Positions 32,684 through 41,793 of a stretch of 46,074 bases of DNA are shown piece by piece (positions within the stretch are counted from its first letter, which is position 1; each line of letters opens with the position of its first letter). Location of the stretch: the NCBI GenBank assembly GCA_035576005.1, contig DATLXH010000096.1, positions 1-46,074 of the forward strand, given 5' to 3'. This stretch comes from DATLXH01 sp035576005. GTDB lineage: Bacteria; Acidobacteriota; Thermoanaerobaculia; Gp7-AA8. The notes beneath the pieces are model-generated. The model searched no databases and was not told the origin of the DNA. It saw only the letters and a program-made list of their open reading frames with translations. The position numbers and the translations under genes are program-made.

Positions 32684-32970
32684 CCCGCATTTCTCACAGA
32701 ATGCGAGCGCAGGGACGCACGGCGTGCGTCCGGTACCCTGTCCCTGACCGAGAAGATTGTCGTCGGCTATCGCTTTGGACGAGGGTTCATGCCGGATGCA
32801 GAATTCCTGATGCGAATGTCTGGGTGCCGGACGAGAGGCCCTGCGTCCCTACACCCGCCCGGGTTGCTCTCGACACAGTGTCAACTATGCTCTCGTCGCG
32901 AAATTGCCGTGCGCCTCGCATCCAGGCCGCCCTCGGCCACCTCACGGCGAAGGTCTGTGAGAAATGCGGG
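32684..32970 (+). repeat. MITE-like element, type II, intact (287 bp)
   Basis: CCCGCATTTCTCACAG begins directly after TTAA (32680-32683), whose TAA is the stop of the transpeptidase gene. The element ends GTGAGAAATGCGGG followed by TTAA (32971-32974), a 4-bp target duplication. The first 190 bases are the type II segment with nested hairpins (CAGGGAC...GTCCCTG, GACGCAC/GTGCGTC). The remaining part equals the reverse complement of a type I left arm. The rest of 32971-33033 shows nothing. Confidence 0.9.
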
Positions 32971-33033
32971 TTAACTGCAGTTCTCGCGGACTCCGCAGCC
33001 CTCGCGGCTCAGCGCCCTGCACGATCACGAACT

Positions 33034-34305
33034 TCAGCTGATCTCCCAACGTCGCGTCAGCTTACGTGCGGTCACGAAGAACACCATCGTCGTAGCAAGC
33101 AGCACAGCTACCTCGGGCCAGAGTGACGCTACTGACTGCTCCCGCCAGAACACCTTGATGAAGCCCTCGAGCGCCCATGCATTGAAGGTGATCAGTCCAA
33201 CCTTCTGAAGGGTTTCGGACATGAGGAAGCGGGGAAACATGCTCCCGCCCACGGCGGACAACGTGAGGACGCACAGCGTCGTGATTGCGCTCAGTTGTGC
33301 GCGTGTCCTGCTCAGCGATGCGATCAGGAGTCCGAAAGCGGAGCAGGCGAGCGCCGTTGCAACGGCCATCACAAAGAAACCGGCGAGGTGGGAAAAGAGC
33401 TCGAGTCCAAAGGCAACTGCCCCCCAGACGAACATGATCGTGAGCTGTGTGACCCCGAGAGTCGTCAGGTATGCCATCTTCCCCACAAGGAGTTGCGTGA
33501 GCGAGAGCCGGGTCGTGAGGATCCGGTCGAGGGTCCCGCTTTCGTTCTCTTCCAGAAGCGCCCCGCCCGCGTTCGCGGCGGTAAAAAGAAGGAACATGAC
33601 ACCGACGCCTGCTGCGTAGAACGCCACCATCGGACTCTTCTTGGTCGCACCAAGGACATCGTTCACCTTGATGTTGACCATGGGAGACCCCGCGCCAGAC
33701 GTCTTTCCCTGTGCAGCCGAGCTCATCTGGAGCATTGAGAAACTCTTGTCGAGGTTTGCATGCTGCTCAGGGGTCAGACCGCCGCTGAACTGGTCAACCA
33801 CCGCGACTCCGCCCTGCATGAACATGTGGGGCATCGAAGTCATCACACTTTTCTGCAGGAGCCCGTTCACCATGGGTGAGGCGATGGGATCCGACGTATC
33901 GGCAACCAGCAGGAGAGTCGGCTGCCCGGTTCCGTTACTCCCGGCGAAGTCAATTTTCGTCGCCCCAAATCCTTTCGGGATCACCAGGGCGACTGGCGCG
34001 CTTCCCGCCCGCACAAACGCTTCCGCAGTGGCTGCGTTGAACTTCATCTCCCCCTTTCCGGGGGGAGCTTCGACGAGCTTCAGTGCGCTGTCTCCGCGTA
34101 ACGCGTCGAGAAGATTTCCGGAGTGTAGCGACTGGTCCTCGTCGGCCACCGCAAGCGTGATCTTCGACGTCTGGCCTTTTCCCTTACCTCCGAAGACGGA
34201 CGCGAAAATGGAGAAAAACACGATCGGCACCACGAAACTGAGCACTAACGCTGCGCGATCGCGCCGCAGATTCATCCACCCCGCTCTCATCACTGACAGG
34301 ATCAT
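33034..34305 (-). CDS. ABC-2-type transporter permease
   Basis: A 423-residue membrane protein with an N-terminal helix (VLSFVVPIVFFSIFASVF), a long extracytoplasmic region (about 40-215) and five to six C-terminal helices. The C-terminal part shows the ABC-2 signature GGALLEENESGTLDRILTTRLSLTQLLVGKM. This is the classic DrrB/YhgE-like export permease layout. Its start overlaps the stop of the ATPase gene by four bases. Together they form an exporter of unknown substrate (drug, lipid or natural product). The stop is 63 bases from a MITE element. Confidence 0.9.
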   Translation of the reverse strand: MILSVMRAGWMNLRRDRAALVLSFVVPIVFFSIFASVFGGKGKGQTSKITLAVADEDQSLHSGNLLDALRGDSALKLVEAPPGKGEMKFNAATAEAFVRAGSAPVALVIPKGFGATKIDFAGSNGTGQPTLLLVADTSDPIASPMVNGLLQKSVMTSMPHMFMQGGVAVVDQFSGGLTPEQHANLDKSFSMLQMSSAAQGKTSGAGSPMVNIKVNDVLGATKKSPMVAFYAAGVGVMFLLFTAANAGGALLEENESGTLDRILTTRLSLTQLLVGKMAYLTTLGVTQLTIMFVWGAVAFGLELFSHLAGFFVMAVATALACSAFGLLIASLSRTRAQLSAITTLCVLTLSAVGGSMFPRFLMSETLQKVGLITFNAWALEGFIKVFWREQSVASLWPEVAVLLATTMVFFVTARKLTRRWEIS

Positions 34306-35237
34306 TCGCGAAGCTCCCTCCCGGTGAGATGAAGAAAGACGCGTTCGAGCGTCGGAGTTCTGATCGACAGATCCGCAACCGTGATTGCCTCCTCCGCGAG
34401 TCGGCCGATGAGCCGCGCGACGTCCTGCGCAGGCAGGTCGGAGAAAAAGGTTATCCGCTTGTCGTCCACGACAGCCCCGTCTTCGATCAGCTCCTGACCC
34501 AGGTGTGGAGGAATGTCATTTCCGACTTCAATTCTGATCTCGCGTCCCGTTCCGACTGTGGATTTGACCAGCTCATCCTTCGTGCCGCTTGCGATGACTT
34601 TACCGTGGTCCATCACGGCGATCCGATCGCAGAGCCGTTCCGCTTCTTCCATGTAGTGCGTGGTGTAAATCAGAGAGACGCCGTCCTCTCGCAGAGATTC
34701 GATCATCGAGTAAATGCGCTCGCGCGACTGCGGGTCGACACCAACCGTCGGCTCGTCGAGCATCAAAACCCGAGGCCGATGGAGAACTCCTGCGGCGATG
34801 TTGAGTCGACGCTTCATTCCGCCAGAGAGTTTTTTAACCTGGTCGGCGGCGCGCTCCGCGAGCGCAGCCCATTCCAGCGAGCGATCGATCGCATCGGATA
34901 GTGCGCCCCCGCTGAGTCCCTGATAGCGTCCAAAGACGATCAGATTCTCTTTCACCGTCAGCAGAGGGTAGAGCGCAATTTCCTGTGGAACGAATCCGAT
35001 CCTGAGGCGCGGTACCGGATCTCCGGCGACTGCGATGGTCCCGAAGATCAGAATGCTTCCGGCATCGGCCGCGACACGCCCCATGACCGCTCGCACCATG
35101 GTGCTCTTCCCAGCCCCGTTCGGTCCCAGTACTCCGAGCACCTCTCCAGTCTGCAACTCGAGATCGACACCATCGAGCGCTCGCGCGCCGCCGAACGTTT
35201 TGACTAATCCGGAAATCAGAAGTGGCTGCGCGCTCAT
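34302..35237 (-). CDS. ABC transporter ATP-binding protein
   Basis: A 311-residue ATPase with Walker A GPNGAGKST at 38-46, ABC signature LSGGMKRR at 137-144, Walker B VLMLDEP near 157-163 and H-loop in IYTTHYMEEAE. The C-terminal extension (about 215-311) is of the DrrA/CcmA type. It energises the ABC-2 permease encoded next. The 4-base overlap indicates an operon. The substrate cannot be inferred. Confidence 0.93.
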   Translation of the reverse strand: MSAQPLLISGLVKTFGGARALDGVDLELQTGEVLGVLGPNGAGKSTMVRAVMGRVAADAGSILIFGTIAVAGDPVPRLRIGFVPQEIALYPLLTVKENLIVFGRYQGLSGGALSDAIDRSLEWAALAERAADQVKKLSGGMKRRLNIAAGVLHRPRVLMLDEPTVGVDPQSRERIYSMIESLREDGVSLIYTTHYMEEAERLCDRIAVMDHGKVIASGTKDELVKSTVGTGREIRIEVGNDIPPHLGQELIEDGAVVDDKRITFFSDLPAQDVARLIGRLAEEAITVADLSIRTPTLERVFLHLTGRELRE

Positions 35238-35365
35238 GACCCCTACTGTTACGAAATCCGCTCAGTGAAGTTCAAATTGCCCTGCATGCGTCGCCATCCC
35301 CCATTACTCACGGATCATCGCCGTCAAGTGTGGGTCTGCTATTTGTCGACCAGACTTCGGAGGGA

Positions 35366-37060
35366 CTACTGGCGCCCGCTGGTCCGATCGTACATGACCT
35401 TACCTCCAACAATCGTCATGCGAACCTTCACATCGCGGATCTCCTCTGGGGGGATCGCAGTCAGGTCGCGATCGAGCACAACGATGTCCGCGAGCATCCC
35501 TGCAGCCAGAAGCCCCTTTTCTCCCTGCTCTCCGGTCGCATAGGCCGCCTCTGTCGTGTACGCTTTCAGCGCCTCTTCCACGCTGATTTTCTGAGCGGGG
35601 ACCCAGCCTGTATCGTTCTTTCCGTCGATGGTCCGCCGTGTCACTGCGGCGTAGATTCCCTCGAGTGGAATCGGAGGAGCGACATACCAGTCGCTGCCGA
35701 ATGCGACTCGTGCCCCTGCGTCGAGGAGTGATCGAAACGCGTACGTGGTCTTGATTCGTTCGGGCCCGATCGTCCTCTCTGCCCAACGTCCGTCGTCGAT
35801 CGCATGATAAGGCTGCATGCTCGCCACGACATCGAGGGCCTTGAATCTAACGATGTCTGCAGGGGCAATGTGTTGCGCGTGCTCGACCCTGAAACGTCGA
35901 TCCCGAGACCCATTTTCCTTCGCAACGCGTTCGTAGATGTCCAGCAGCATTCCGATTGCGCGATCGCCAATCGCGTGCGTCATGACCTGAAGCTCGCTCC
36001 GATCGGCACCGGAGATCCACGTATAGAGATTCTCGCGGCTCGTGACCAGCAGTCCGCGATCCGAAGGCGCATCAGAAAAAGGCTCGACGAATGCCGCCGT
36101 GTGCGACCCCAGTGACCCATCAACGAATCCCTTGAGTCCTCCGATCCTGAGCCAGCGATCACCCCGACCCCGCGCTGAGACTTCATCTCGCAGCCGCTCC
36201 CACGAATGGAGAGGAACCGCAGCGAATAAACGTACGCGGAGCCTGCCGGCTGCGTGGGCGCGGCGGAAAACAATCAGGTCGTCCCAGCTCCCCATGTGTT
36301 GCACGGACGTGACTCCCTGTTGCACCACGTAGCTCATAGCCGCGTCCAGCGCACGGTCCTGAGCGTCCGCGCTCGCCGGTGGCACGACCCTGTCGACCAG
36401 TCCAAGCGCATTGTCTTTCAGAACTCCGGTCGGCGCGCCATCGGCGCCTCGGACAATCTCTCCGCCCTCGATGTCCGGAGTTCCAGCCGTGACTCCGGCG
36501 AGCTTCAAGGCGGCACTGTTCGCAAGGCTCATATGGCCGTCGAGACGGTTGACCCACACAGGGTGATTCGGCGTCGACTCGTCGATCCATGAACGCTCCG
36601 GAAGTTCCCCGCCCCATCGCTCATGATCCCAATCGCCACCTGTGATCCAGGTTCCAGCCGGAACGGTCGCAGCGAAGTCAGCGATCCTTTTGACGAAGTC
36701 CGCCCTCGACACAACGTCACGCAACTGGACTGAACTGATATGCGAACCGCCTTCGAGAAAATGAATGTGAGAGTCATTGAATCCCGGAGTCACCATAGCG
36801 CCCCGGCCATCCACCAGGCGGGTCCCGGAGTCAATGAACGGCTCCAGATCGCGGTTGGCTCCAACGAAGACGATCCGGTCTTCACGAATCGCGACAGCTT
36901 CTGCCCAGGGCTGTTCTGAACGTCCAGTCCAGACCCGGGCATTAGTGATCACCAATGACGCCGGCGGTATCACCAGGGGGCGCGACGCACATGACGTGAG
37001 CAGAAACAAGACGAGCAGCAGTCGGCTGTTGGACACTTCATGAGTGTAGCCGCAATCCAC
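35366..37060 (-). CDS. Amidohydrolase family 3 (YtcJ-like) metal-dependent hydrolase, probable lipoprotein
   Basis: This 564-residue protein has a hydrophobic N-terminus ending in a lipobox-like LLTSC. The YtcJ-like TIM barrel shows VITNARVWTGRSEQPWAEAVAIREDRIVFVG, the metal motif in FNDSHIHFLEGG, HAIGDRAI, VEHAQHI and VAFGSDWYV. The family hydrolyses amides or cyclic C-N bonds, but the substrate is unknown. The start at 37060 is the longest; GTG 37036 would give a shorter signal peptide and no ribosome-binding site decides. It is likely envelope-anchored, consistent with other exported hydrolases here. Confidence 0.88.
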   Translation of the reverse strand: MDCGYTHEVSNSRLLLVLFLLTSCASRPLVIPPASLVITNARVWTGRSEQPWAEAVAIREDRIVFVGANRDLEPFIDSGTRLVDGRGAMVTPGFNDSHIHFLEGGSHISSVQLRDVVSRADFVKRIADFAATVPAGTWITGGDWDHERWGGELPERSWIDESTPNHPVWVNRLDGHMSLANSAALKLAGVTAGTPDIEGGEIVRGADGAPTGVLKDNALGLVDRVVPPASADAQDRALDAAMSYVVQQGVTSVQHMGSWDDLIVFRRAHAAGRLRVRLFAAVPLHSWERLRDEVSARGRGDRWLRIGGLKGFVDGSLGSHTAAFVEPFSDAPSDRGLLVTSRENLYTWISGADRSELQVMTHAIGDRAIGMLLDIYERVAKENGSRDRRFRVEHAQHIAPADIVRFKALDVVASMQPYHAIDDGRWAERTIGPERIKTTYAFRSLLDAGARVAFGSDWYVAPPIPLEGIYAAVTRRTIDGKNDTGWVPAQKISVEEALKAYTTEAAYATGEQGEKGLLAAGMLADIVVLDRDLTAIPPEEIRDVKVRMTIVGGKVMYDRTSGRQ

Positions 37061-37108
37061 CGATGTTGCGATTCCCGTCCGGTCGCATCGTCCCGGGCCA
37101 CGGAGCCG

Positions 37109-38302
37109 TCATGAACTCTCCGGCTCGGGCTCGACTGACGTGTCACCGAGGGCGTCCGATACATAGAGCATCTTCGTCGCGGCCAGCGTTGCCGCCAGCA
37201 CCGGCTCGGCAATCAACATACCCAGAAGTCCAAAAGCAAGGCCCATGGCCGCTACACCGATAATCGTCAAAGCAGGTGGCACGTCCACGCGGCTCTCCAG
37301 CAGAAGAGGAGTGATCAAGTTCCCCTCCAGCTGCTGGATCACCAGCATCGCGATAGCGGCGTAAAGCGCTGTCTGGGGCGACTTCGTGACAGCCATACCG
37401 ACTATCGGAATCGCAGCTGCGACAGGCCCGAAAAACGGAACGAACTCGAGGAGTCCCGCAAGCAATCCAAGGACCGCTGCAGCGGGAACCTCGAGAAGAG
37501 CCAGGATCCCCCAGGTCACCAGACCGACTGCAACCATTGCGAGCGCGCGAGCGACCAGCCAGCTACGCAGGACTGCTCCAATGTTGTCGAGCACCTCGGC
37601 ACCGCGCGGTCGAGCGCGGCGCGGAATCAGATGCATCATTCCAGCGCGGTACGTGTCGGGATCCGAAGCGATAAAAATCGCGACGAACACGATCAGGAGA
37701 AAGCCGGCAAGCGCGGCCATCGTGTTGGATAGGAACGGGAACAACATATTGGCCAGCCCACCCAGCTCGCCGCCTAAGCTGTCCGAAAGTGAAGGCTGTT
37801 TCTTTTCATCACCTGCTGTCGTTTTTTCACTCTTCTTCGCCGCCCCGTCCTGCTTGTTCGCCGCATCCTGCTTGGAAGGTTCTCGCTGTCCGACTTGTCC
37901 GCTGCTCTCCGCACCAGGCAGCTCGCCACCGACAACGGAGGCGACCTCAGGGTGGGCGTTGAGCCAGTTGTCGATCGAGTCGATTACTGCGGGCAACTTC
38001 TCCCGCATCTGCGCGGCCTGCTCTTTGACCTTGGGAGCGGCAAGCATTGCCCCACCTACCAGGGCGCCGAGCACGATGACAACGATCAGCGTTGCTGCCA
38101 GGCCTCGCTTGAATCCGAATCGCTCGAGCCAGTCGACCGAGCGCGAGAGGGCAAGCCCCAGAAGGACTCCAAGCGTTCCTGTGATGATGACCGAGCGTGC
38201 GACCCAGAGGAAACGGAGGGCGAGGTAGACGAGGAATGCGAGAGCAACGGCACGGAGAATATCGCTACTTCGCCACGCGGGCGCAGCGCTGTGCTCTGTC
38301 AT
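37109..38302 (-). CDS. AI-2E family transporter (PerM/YhhT-like) with charged insertion
   Basis: A 397-residue membrane protein with about seven to eight helices and family features near the C-terminus (LEFVPFFGPVAAAIPIVGMAV, VIQQLEGNLITPLLLESRV). The family exports autoinducer-2 or acts as an ion/proton antiporter in various bacteria. Between about 115 and 175 lies a hydrophilic Lys/Glu/Gln/Asp-rich insertion (PSKQDAANKQDGAAKKSEKT) that I regard as unusual and that is probably a soluble loop. Its 3' end lies 48 bases from the amidohydrolase gene start. No ribosome-binding site is seen. Confidence 0.88.
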   Translation of the reverse strand: MTEHSAAPAWRSSDILRAVALAFLVYLALRFLWVARSVIITGTLGVLLGLALSRSVDWLERFGFKRGLAATLIVVIVLGALVGGAMLAAPKVKEQAAQMREKLPAVIDSIDNWLNAHPEVASVVGGELPGAESSGQVGQREPSKQDAANKQDGAAKKSEKTTAGDEKKQPSLSDSLGGELGGLANMLFPFLSNTMAALAGFLLIVFVAIFIASDPDTYRAGMMHLIPRRARPRGAEVLDNIGAVLRSWLVARALAMVAVGLVTWGILALLEVPAAAVLGLLAGLLEFVPFFGPVAAAIPIVGMAVTKSPQTALYAAIAMLVIQQLEGNLITPLLLESRVDVPPALTIIGVAAMGLAFGLLGMLIAEPVLAATLAATKMLYVSDALGDTSVEPEPESS

Positions 38303-38488
38303 GTGAACATTTTTTAAGCAAGGAAGGTGCCGAAGCGAGGAGGCGAGGAGTCACAGCTTGTTAGGTGATGCACCTCATCAAGCTGGGCAGCCCTCACTCT
38401 GACGACACATTCGCTCTCTAGCCCGCTAGCGACGGCCCGCTTCCATGTTGAGCACAGCACCCGGCCTGACATCCCGCGCACGCTGCAT

Positions 38489-39868
38489 TCACCGTTTCAT
38501 TGCTGCGATCTCGCCAAAATAATGCGTGAACGCCACCATTCCGCCCGAAGCCTGCTGCCAGTCGAAGTTCTCGTTCGGCGCATGATAGCCATGTTCAGGC
38601 AGGGAGAGCCCGAGGAAGAGGACAGGGCAATCCAGGATCTTTTCCATCGACACAACCGCCCCGATTGATCCCCCTTCGCGAACGAACACAGGCTCACGGC
38701 CAAACGCGAACTTCATCGATCGTCTCACAGCGTCAGCCAGGGGACCTTCGGTGGGCGCCTGGTACGGTGACATGCTCCCTTCCGGTACCACCGCGACATC
38801 CTTGTTTCGAGACTTCACGAATGCGCGAATCAGTTTGAGAATCTTGTAAGGATTCTGGTTCGCAACGAGGCGGCAGGAAAGCTTCACCTCCGCGCGAGGC
38901 GGGATGATGGTCTTGATGCCAGCGCCTGTGTATCCGCCCACAACCCCGTGTACCTCCAGAGTCGGCATTGCCCAGAGCCGCTTCATCGCGTCTACCGGAT
39001 CACTCGTCCGGATCGATTTGAAGCGATGATCTTTTTTGAAGTTGCTGATCGAGAAGCCGGAGTTCGAAAAGTCGGTAATCTCCTTCTTCGATGGCGGTTT
39101 TACCTCGTCGTAGAAGCCTGGCATCTTCACTTTGCCTGTTTTTGCGTCGTACATTTCCGAGACGAGCTGCATGAGCTCGCCGAGCGGATTGCGGGCAGCA
39201 CCGCCGGTCGTTCCTGAATGCGTATCGGTTGTTCCCGTCTCGAGAGTCAGGGAAAACCCCTGCAGTCCGCGAAGGCCCGCCGGGCAGGCCGGCCGGCTGC
39301 GCGACACCCAGATGGTGTCGGACACGATGACGGAATCGGTCGACAGCTTCTTTCCCGCTTCCCGGATCCCATCGGCAAAGTTGGGGGAGCCGATCTCCTC
39401 TTCGAACTCCCAGAGCACACGGAGGTTAGCCTCAACTCCCGCCTCGCGCGCCGCGCGGATGCCGAACAGCGCCGACAGCGCAGGCCCCTTGTCATCGGTT
39501 GTCCCACGTCCAAGGTACCGATCGTTTTCTACGGTCATCGCGAATGGATCGCTGTCCCACGGCTCGCTCTCCCGCGAAGCCGGTTGCACATCGATATGGT
39601 TGTAGACCGTGACTGTGGGAAGATCCTTGCCCTGATCGAAAACGCCATGCACGATCGGGAAGCCGGCGGTCGTCAGCACTTCAGCCCTCCCACCGAACCG
39701 TCGGATGGTCTCTGCAGCCAGCTCAACCCCCCGGGCAATGTCCTTTTTGTGCTCCGGCTGAGCTGAGACCGTTGGCACGTCGACGAACTGCTTCAGCGTC
39801 TCCTCGAATGCGCGCTTTTCTTTCTCGGCGAATGCCGTGATTTCTTTTTTATCCAGGCTCAATGCCAT
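38489..39868 (-). CDS. M20-family dipeptidase
   Basis: A 459-residue cytoplasmic peptidase (no signal peptide) of the M20 carnosinase-like group. Metal and catalytic residues are in VTVYNHIDVQP (HxD), YLGRGTTDDKGPALSALF and LWEFEEEIGSPNF (the EE pair). A lid domain for dimerisation spans about 200-320. It hydrolyses short peptides, completing degradation begun by the exported peptidases. AGGAGG lies seven bases before the ATG. It is divergent from the cytochrome c/monooxygenase gene. Confidence 0.92.
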   Translation of the reverse strand: MALSLDKKEITAFAEKEKRAFEETLKQFVDVPTVSAQPEHKKDIARGVELAAETIRRFGGRAEVLTTAGFPIVHGVFDQGKDLPTVTVYNHIDVQPASRESEPWDSDPFAMTVENDRYLGRGTTDDKGPALSALFGIRAAREAGVEANLRVLWEFEEEIGSPNFADGIREAGKKLSTDSVIVSDTIWVSRSRPACPAGLRGLQGFSLTLETGTTDTHSGTTGGAARNPLGELMQLVSEMYDAKTGKVKMPGFYDEVKPPSKKEITDFSNSGFSISNFKKDHRFKSIRTSDPVDAMKRLWAMPTLEVHGVVGGYTGAGIKTIIPPRAEVKLSCRLVANQNPYKILKLIRAFVKSRNKDVAVVPEGSMSPYQAPTEGPLADAVRRSMKFAFGREPVFVREGGSIGAVVSMEKILDCPVLFLGLSLPEHGYHAPNENFDWQQASGGMVAFTHYFGEIAAMKR

Positions 39869-39947
39869 TCGACAGCCTCCTGCGACTCGGGTCGGGTCGC
39901 GTATTCTACGTCGACCGACCGCGAACGGCTCTACGTGACGCGGTTAG

Positions 39948-40125
39948 CCCGCATTTCTCACAGACCTTTGTCGTGAGACGGCGGAGAGTGGCTTGGATGC
40001 GAGGCGCACGGCGTTTTTGCGACGAAGGCATGGTCGACACTATGTCGAGGAGCGAAATTGCCGTGCAACGAACGAGACAGTCCGCTATCCGCCGTCTCAC
40101 GGCGAAGGTCTGTGAGAAATGCGGG
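39948..40125 (+). repeat. MITE-like element, type I, intact (178 bp)
   Basis: CCCGCATTTCTCACAGACC...GGTCTGTGAGAAATGCGGG with arms matching over 38 bases at two mismatches, inner GGCGGA conserved on both sides, and centre CATGGT-CGAC-ACTATG. TTAG flanks both sides (39944-39947 and 40126-40129). TTAG is not self-complementary, so this pair is a true direct duplication. It lies between divergent genes. Confidence 0.92.
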
Positions 40126-40166
40126 TTAGGACACCCGATGGAAGGAATCCACTACGGAACCGCGTT

Positions 40167-41525
40167 ATGAAATCCAAATTTGCCAGCGTCTCGACCCGGG
40201 GCCCGATGAAAAAACAAGCGCTCACTGGAACCGTTCTCGTCTCTCTCCTTTCGCTCCTGATCATGGGCGCAGGCCGCGCGCGCTCGGTCCGTCAGCCGGC
40301 AGCCGTGACGGGACCTACATTCAGTAACGAGATCTCGCGGATCTTTCAGGCAAACTGCCAGAACTGTCACCATCCGGGCGATGTCGCTCCGTTCTCCCTG
40401 ATGACGTACAGAGATGCCTTGCCCTGGCTCAACGCCATCCGTCACGTGACAGCAACCAGGCAGATGCCACCCTGGAAACCATCACCCGGCTGTGGGGACT
40501 TCGAGCAGACCAGGACACTCTCTGAGGAGCAGATTGATACGATCGGAACCTGGATCGCCAATGGTGCTCCGGAGGGTGACAGGACAAAGCTTCCGAAACC
40601 GCTGGAATTCGATGATGGCTGGTCGCTTGGCCAGCCGGATCTCGTGCTCAAACTCCAGGAACCTTACACGCCACCGCCGCGCGGCGACATCTATCGCTGC
40701 TTTCCTCTTCCGACGAATCTCACGAATGAACAATTCGTTTCGGCAATAGACATTCGCCCTGGAGACCGCGAGTCGGTGCATCACGTGATCGCCTACATCG
40801 ACACAACCGGACAGGTTGACAGCAGCGGCAAGGTGATCAAGCCGTTCCAATCGGAACTGCTCGATGCAAAGGACCCCGGTCCGGGCTACACCTCTTTTGG
40901 CGGTCCCGGTTTCGACATCACGAACTTTCAGTCGGCAACTCTCGGTGGCTGGGCGCCCGGAGCGCGACCCGTGCTTCTCCCTGAAGGCGTCGCCATGTCC
41001 CTGCCTGGGAACGCGCGAGTTGTCCTTCAGATTCACTATCATCCCCACCACGGCAAGCCGCTTCCCGACAAGACGGAGATCGGGCTCTATCTCTCAAAGA
41101 AGCCGCCCGCCAAGGTTCTCAACATGATTCCGATCATCAACACGAGCTTCGTCATCCCGGCCGGCGTTAAAGAACATCGGGTCAATGCGACCTGGCCGAT
41201 TCCCGTGTTTACGCCCATTCACCTCGTCTCGGTCGCTCCCCACATGCATCTGCTCGGAAAAACGATGAAGGTGGAAGCGGCGAAGCCCGACGGTACGAAA
41301 GAATGTCTGATCAATATCGAGGACTGGGATTTCAACTGGCAGGGGCAGTATCAGTTCAAGACCCCGGTGGCGCTCCCAGCGGGATCACGACTCTCGTTGA
41401 GTGCGACCTACGACAACTCAGAGTCCAATCCTCGAAACCCGAATCGGCCTCCCAAAACCGTCCGGTGGGGCGAAGGGACGACCGATGAGATGTGTTTAGC
41501 ATTCATCGGGTTCACGGTCGATTAG
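40167..41525 (+). CDS. Exported cytochrome c-like / copper type II monooxygenase-like protein
   Basis: About 452 residues with a signal-anchor helix (QALTGTVLVSLLSLLIMGAG). A heme-binding CxxCH (CQNCHHPGDVAPF) sits in a short cytochrome c region, and TRQMPPWKP is typical of this family. A C-terminal domain has copper-ligand-like histidines (ESVHHVIAYID, QIHYHPHHGKPL, VAPHMHLLGKTMKV), as in peptidylglycine/dopamine-type monooxygenases. One chain thus joins an electron carrier with a copper oxidase-like module. The start is uncertain: ATG 40167 has weak GGA; ATG 40206 has a cleaner signal n-region (MKK). Confidence 0.85.
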   Translation: MKSKFASVSTRGPMKKQALTGTVLVSLLSLLIMGAGRARSVRQPAAVTGPTFSNEISRIFQANCQNCHHPGDVAPFSLMTYRDALPWLNAIRHVTATRQMPPWKPSPGCGDFEQTRTLSEEQIDTIGTWIANGAPEGDRTKLPKPLEFDDGWSLGQPDLVLKLQEPYTPPPRGDIYRCFPLPTNLTNEQFVSAIDIRPGDRESVHHVIAYIDTTGQVDSSGKVIKPFQSELLDAKDPGPGYTSFGGPGFDITNFQSATLGGWAPGARPVLLPEGVAMSLPGNARVVLQIHYHPHHGKPLPDKTEIGLYLSKKPPAKVLNMIPIINTSFVIPAGVKEHRVNATWPIPVFTPIHLVSVAPHMHLLGKTMKVEAAKPDGTKECLINIEDWDFNWQGQYQFKTPVALPAGSRLSLSATYDNSESNPRNPNRPPKTVRWGEGTTDEMCLAFIGFTVD

Positions 41526-41531
41526 CGACCG

Positions 41532-41671
41532 GCGAAGCTTCGGAGTGCGGCAGCCGCAGCTGCCGCGTTAAGAGTCACATTCGCGAGTCAGTCGCAATGT
41601 GACCCGTTCAATCCCTCCTGGCTCGACACAAAAAGCGGCAGCCGTGGCTGCCGCACTCCAAAGGCTTCGCC
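41532..41671. repeat. Second inverted-repeat element family (about 140 bp)
   Basis: The ends are inverted repeats of about 35 bases: CGAAGCTTCGGAGTGCGGCA (left) mirrors TGCCGCACTCCAAAGGCTTCG (right), each also containing the palindrome GCGGCAGC-GCTGCCGC. Inside, GTCACATT (41574-41581) and AATGTGAC (41596-41603) form a further stem. It lies between convergent genes and may serve as a terminator. The rest of 41526-41793 shows nothing. Confidence 0.7.
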
Positions 41672-41793
41672 CGGCGGAACGCACCTACAGAGTCGAGACG
41701 ACCGAAGCAGCGAGCCGCGCTTAACGCGGAAGTGGCACCGGAGCGAGCAAACGCGCCCAGGGTCCGGACGGAACTGATGCTCAGAGGGGCGAT

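Noticed and set aside
34329..34901. Plus-strand frame opposite the ABC ATPase
   Set aside because: It covers the Walker and signature motifs of the opposite gene and has no independent features.
38303..38488. Possible small gene or RNA between the dipeptidase and AI-2E genes
   Set aside because: No reading frame with a ribosome-binding site and no convincing stem with a tail.
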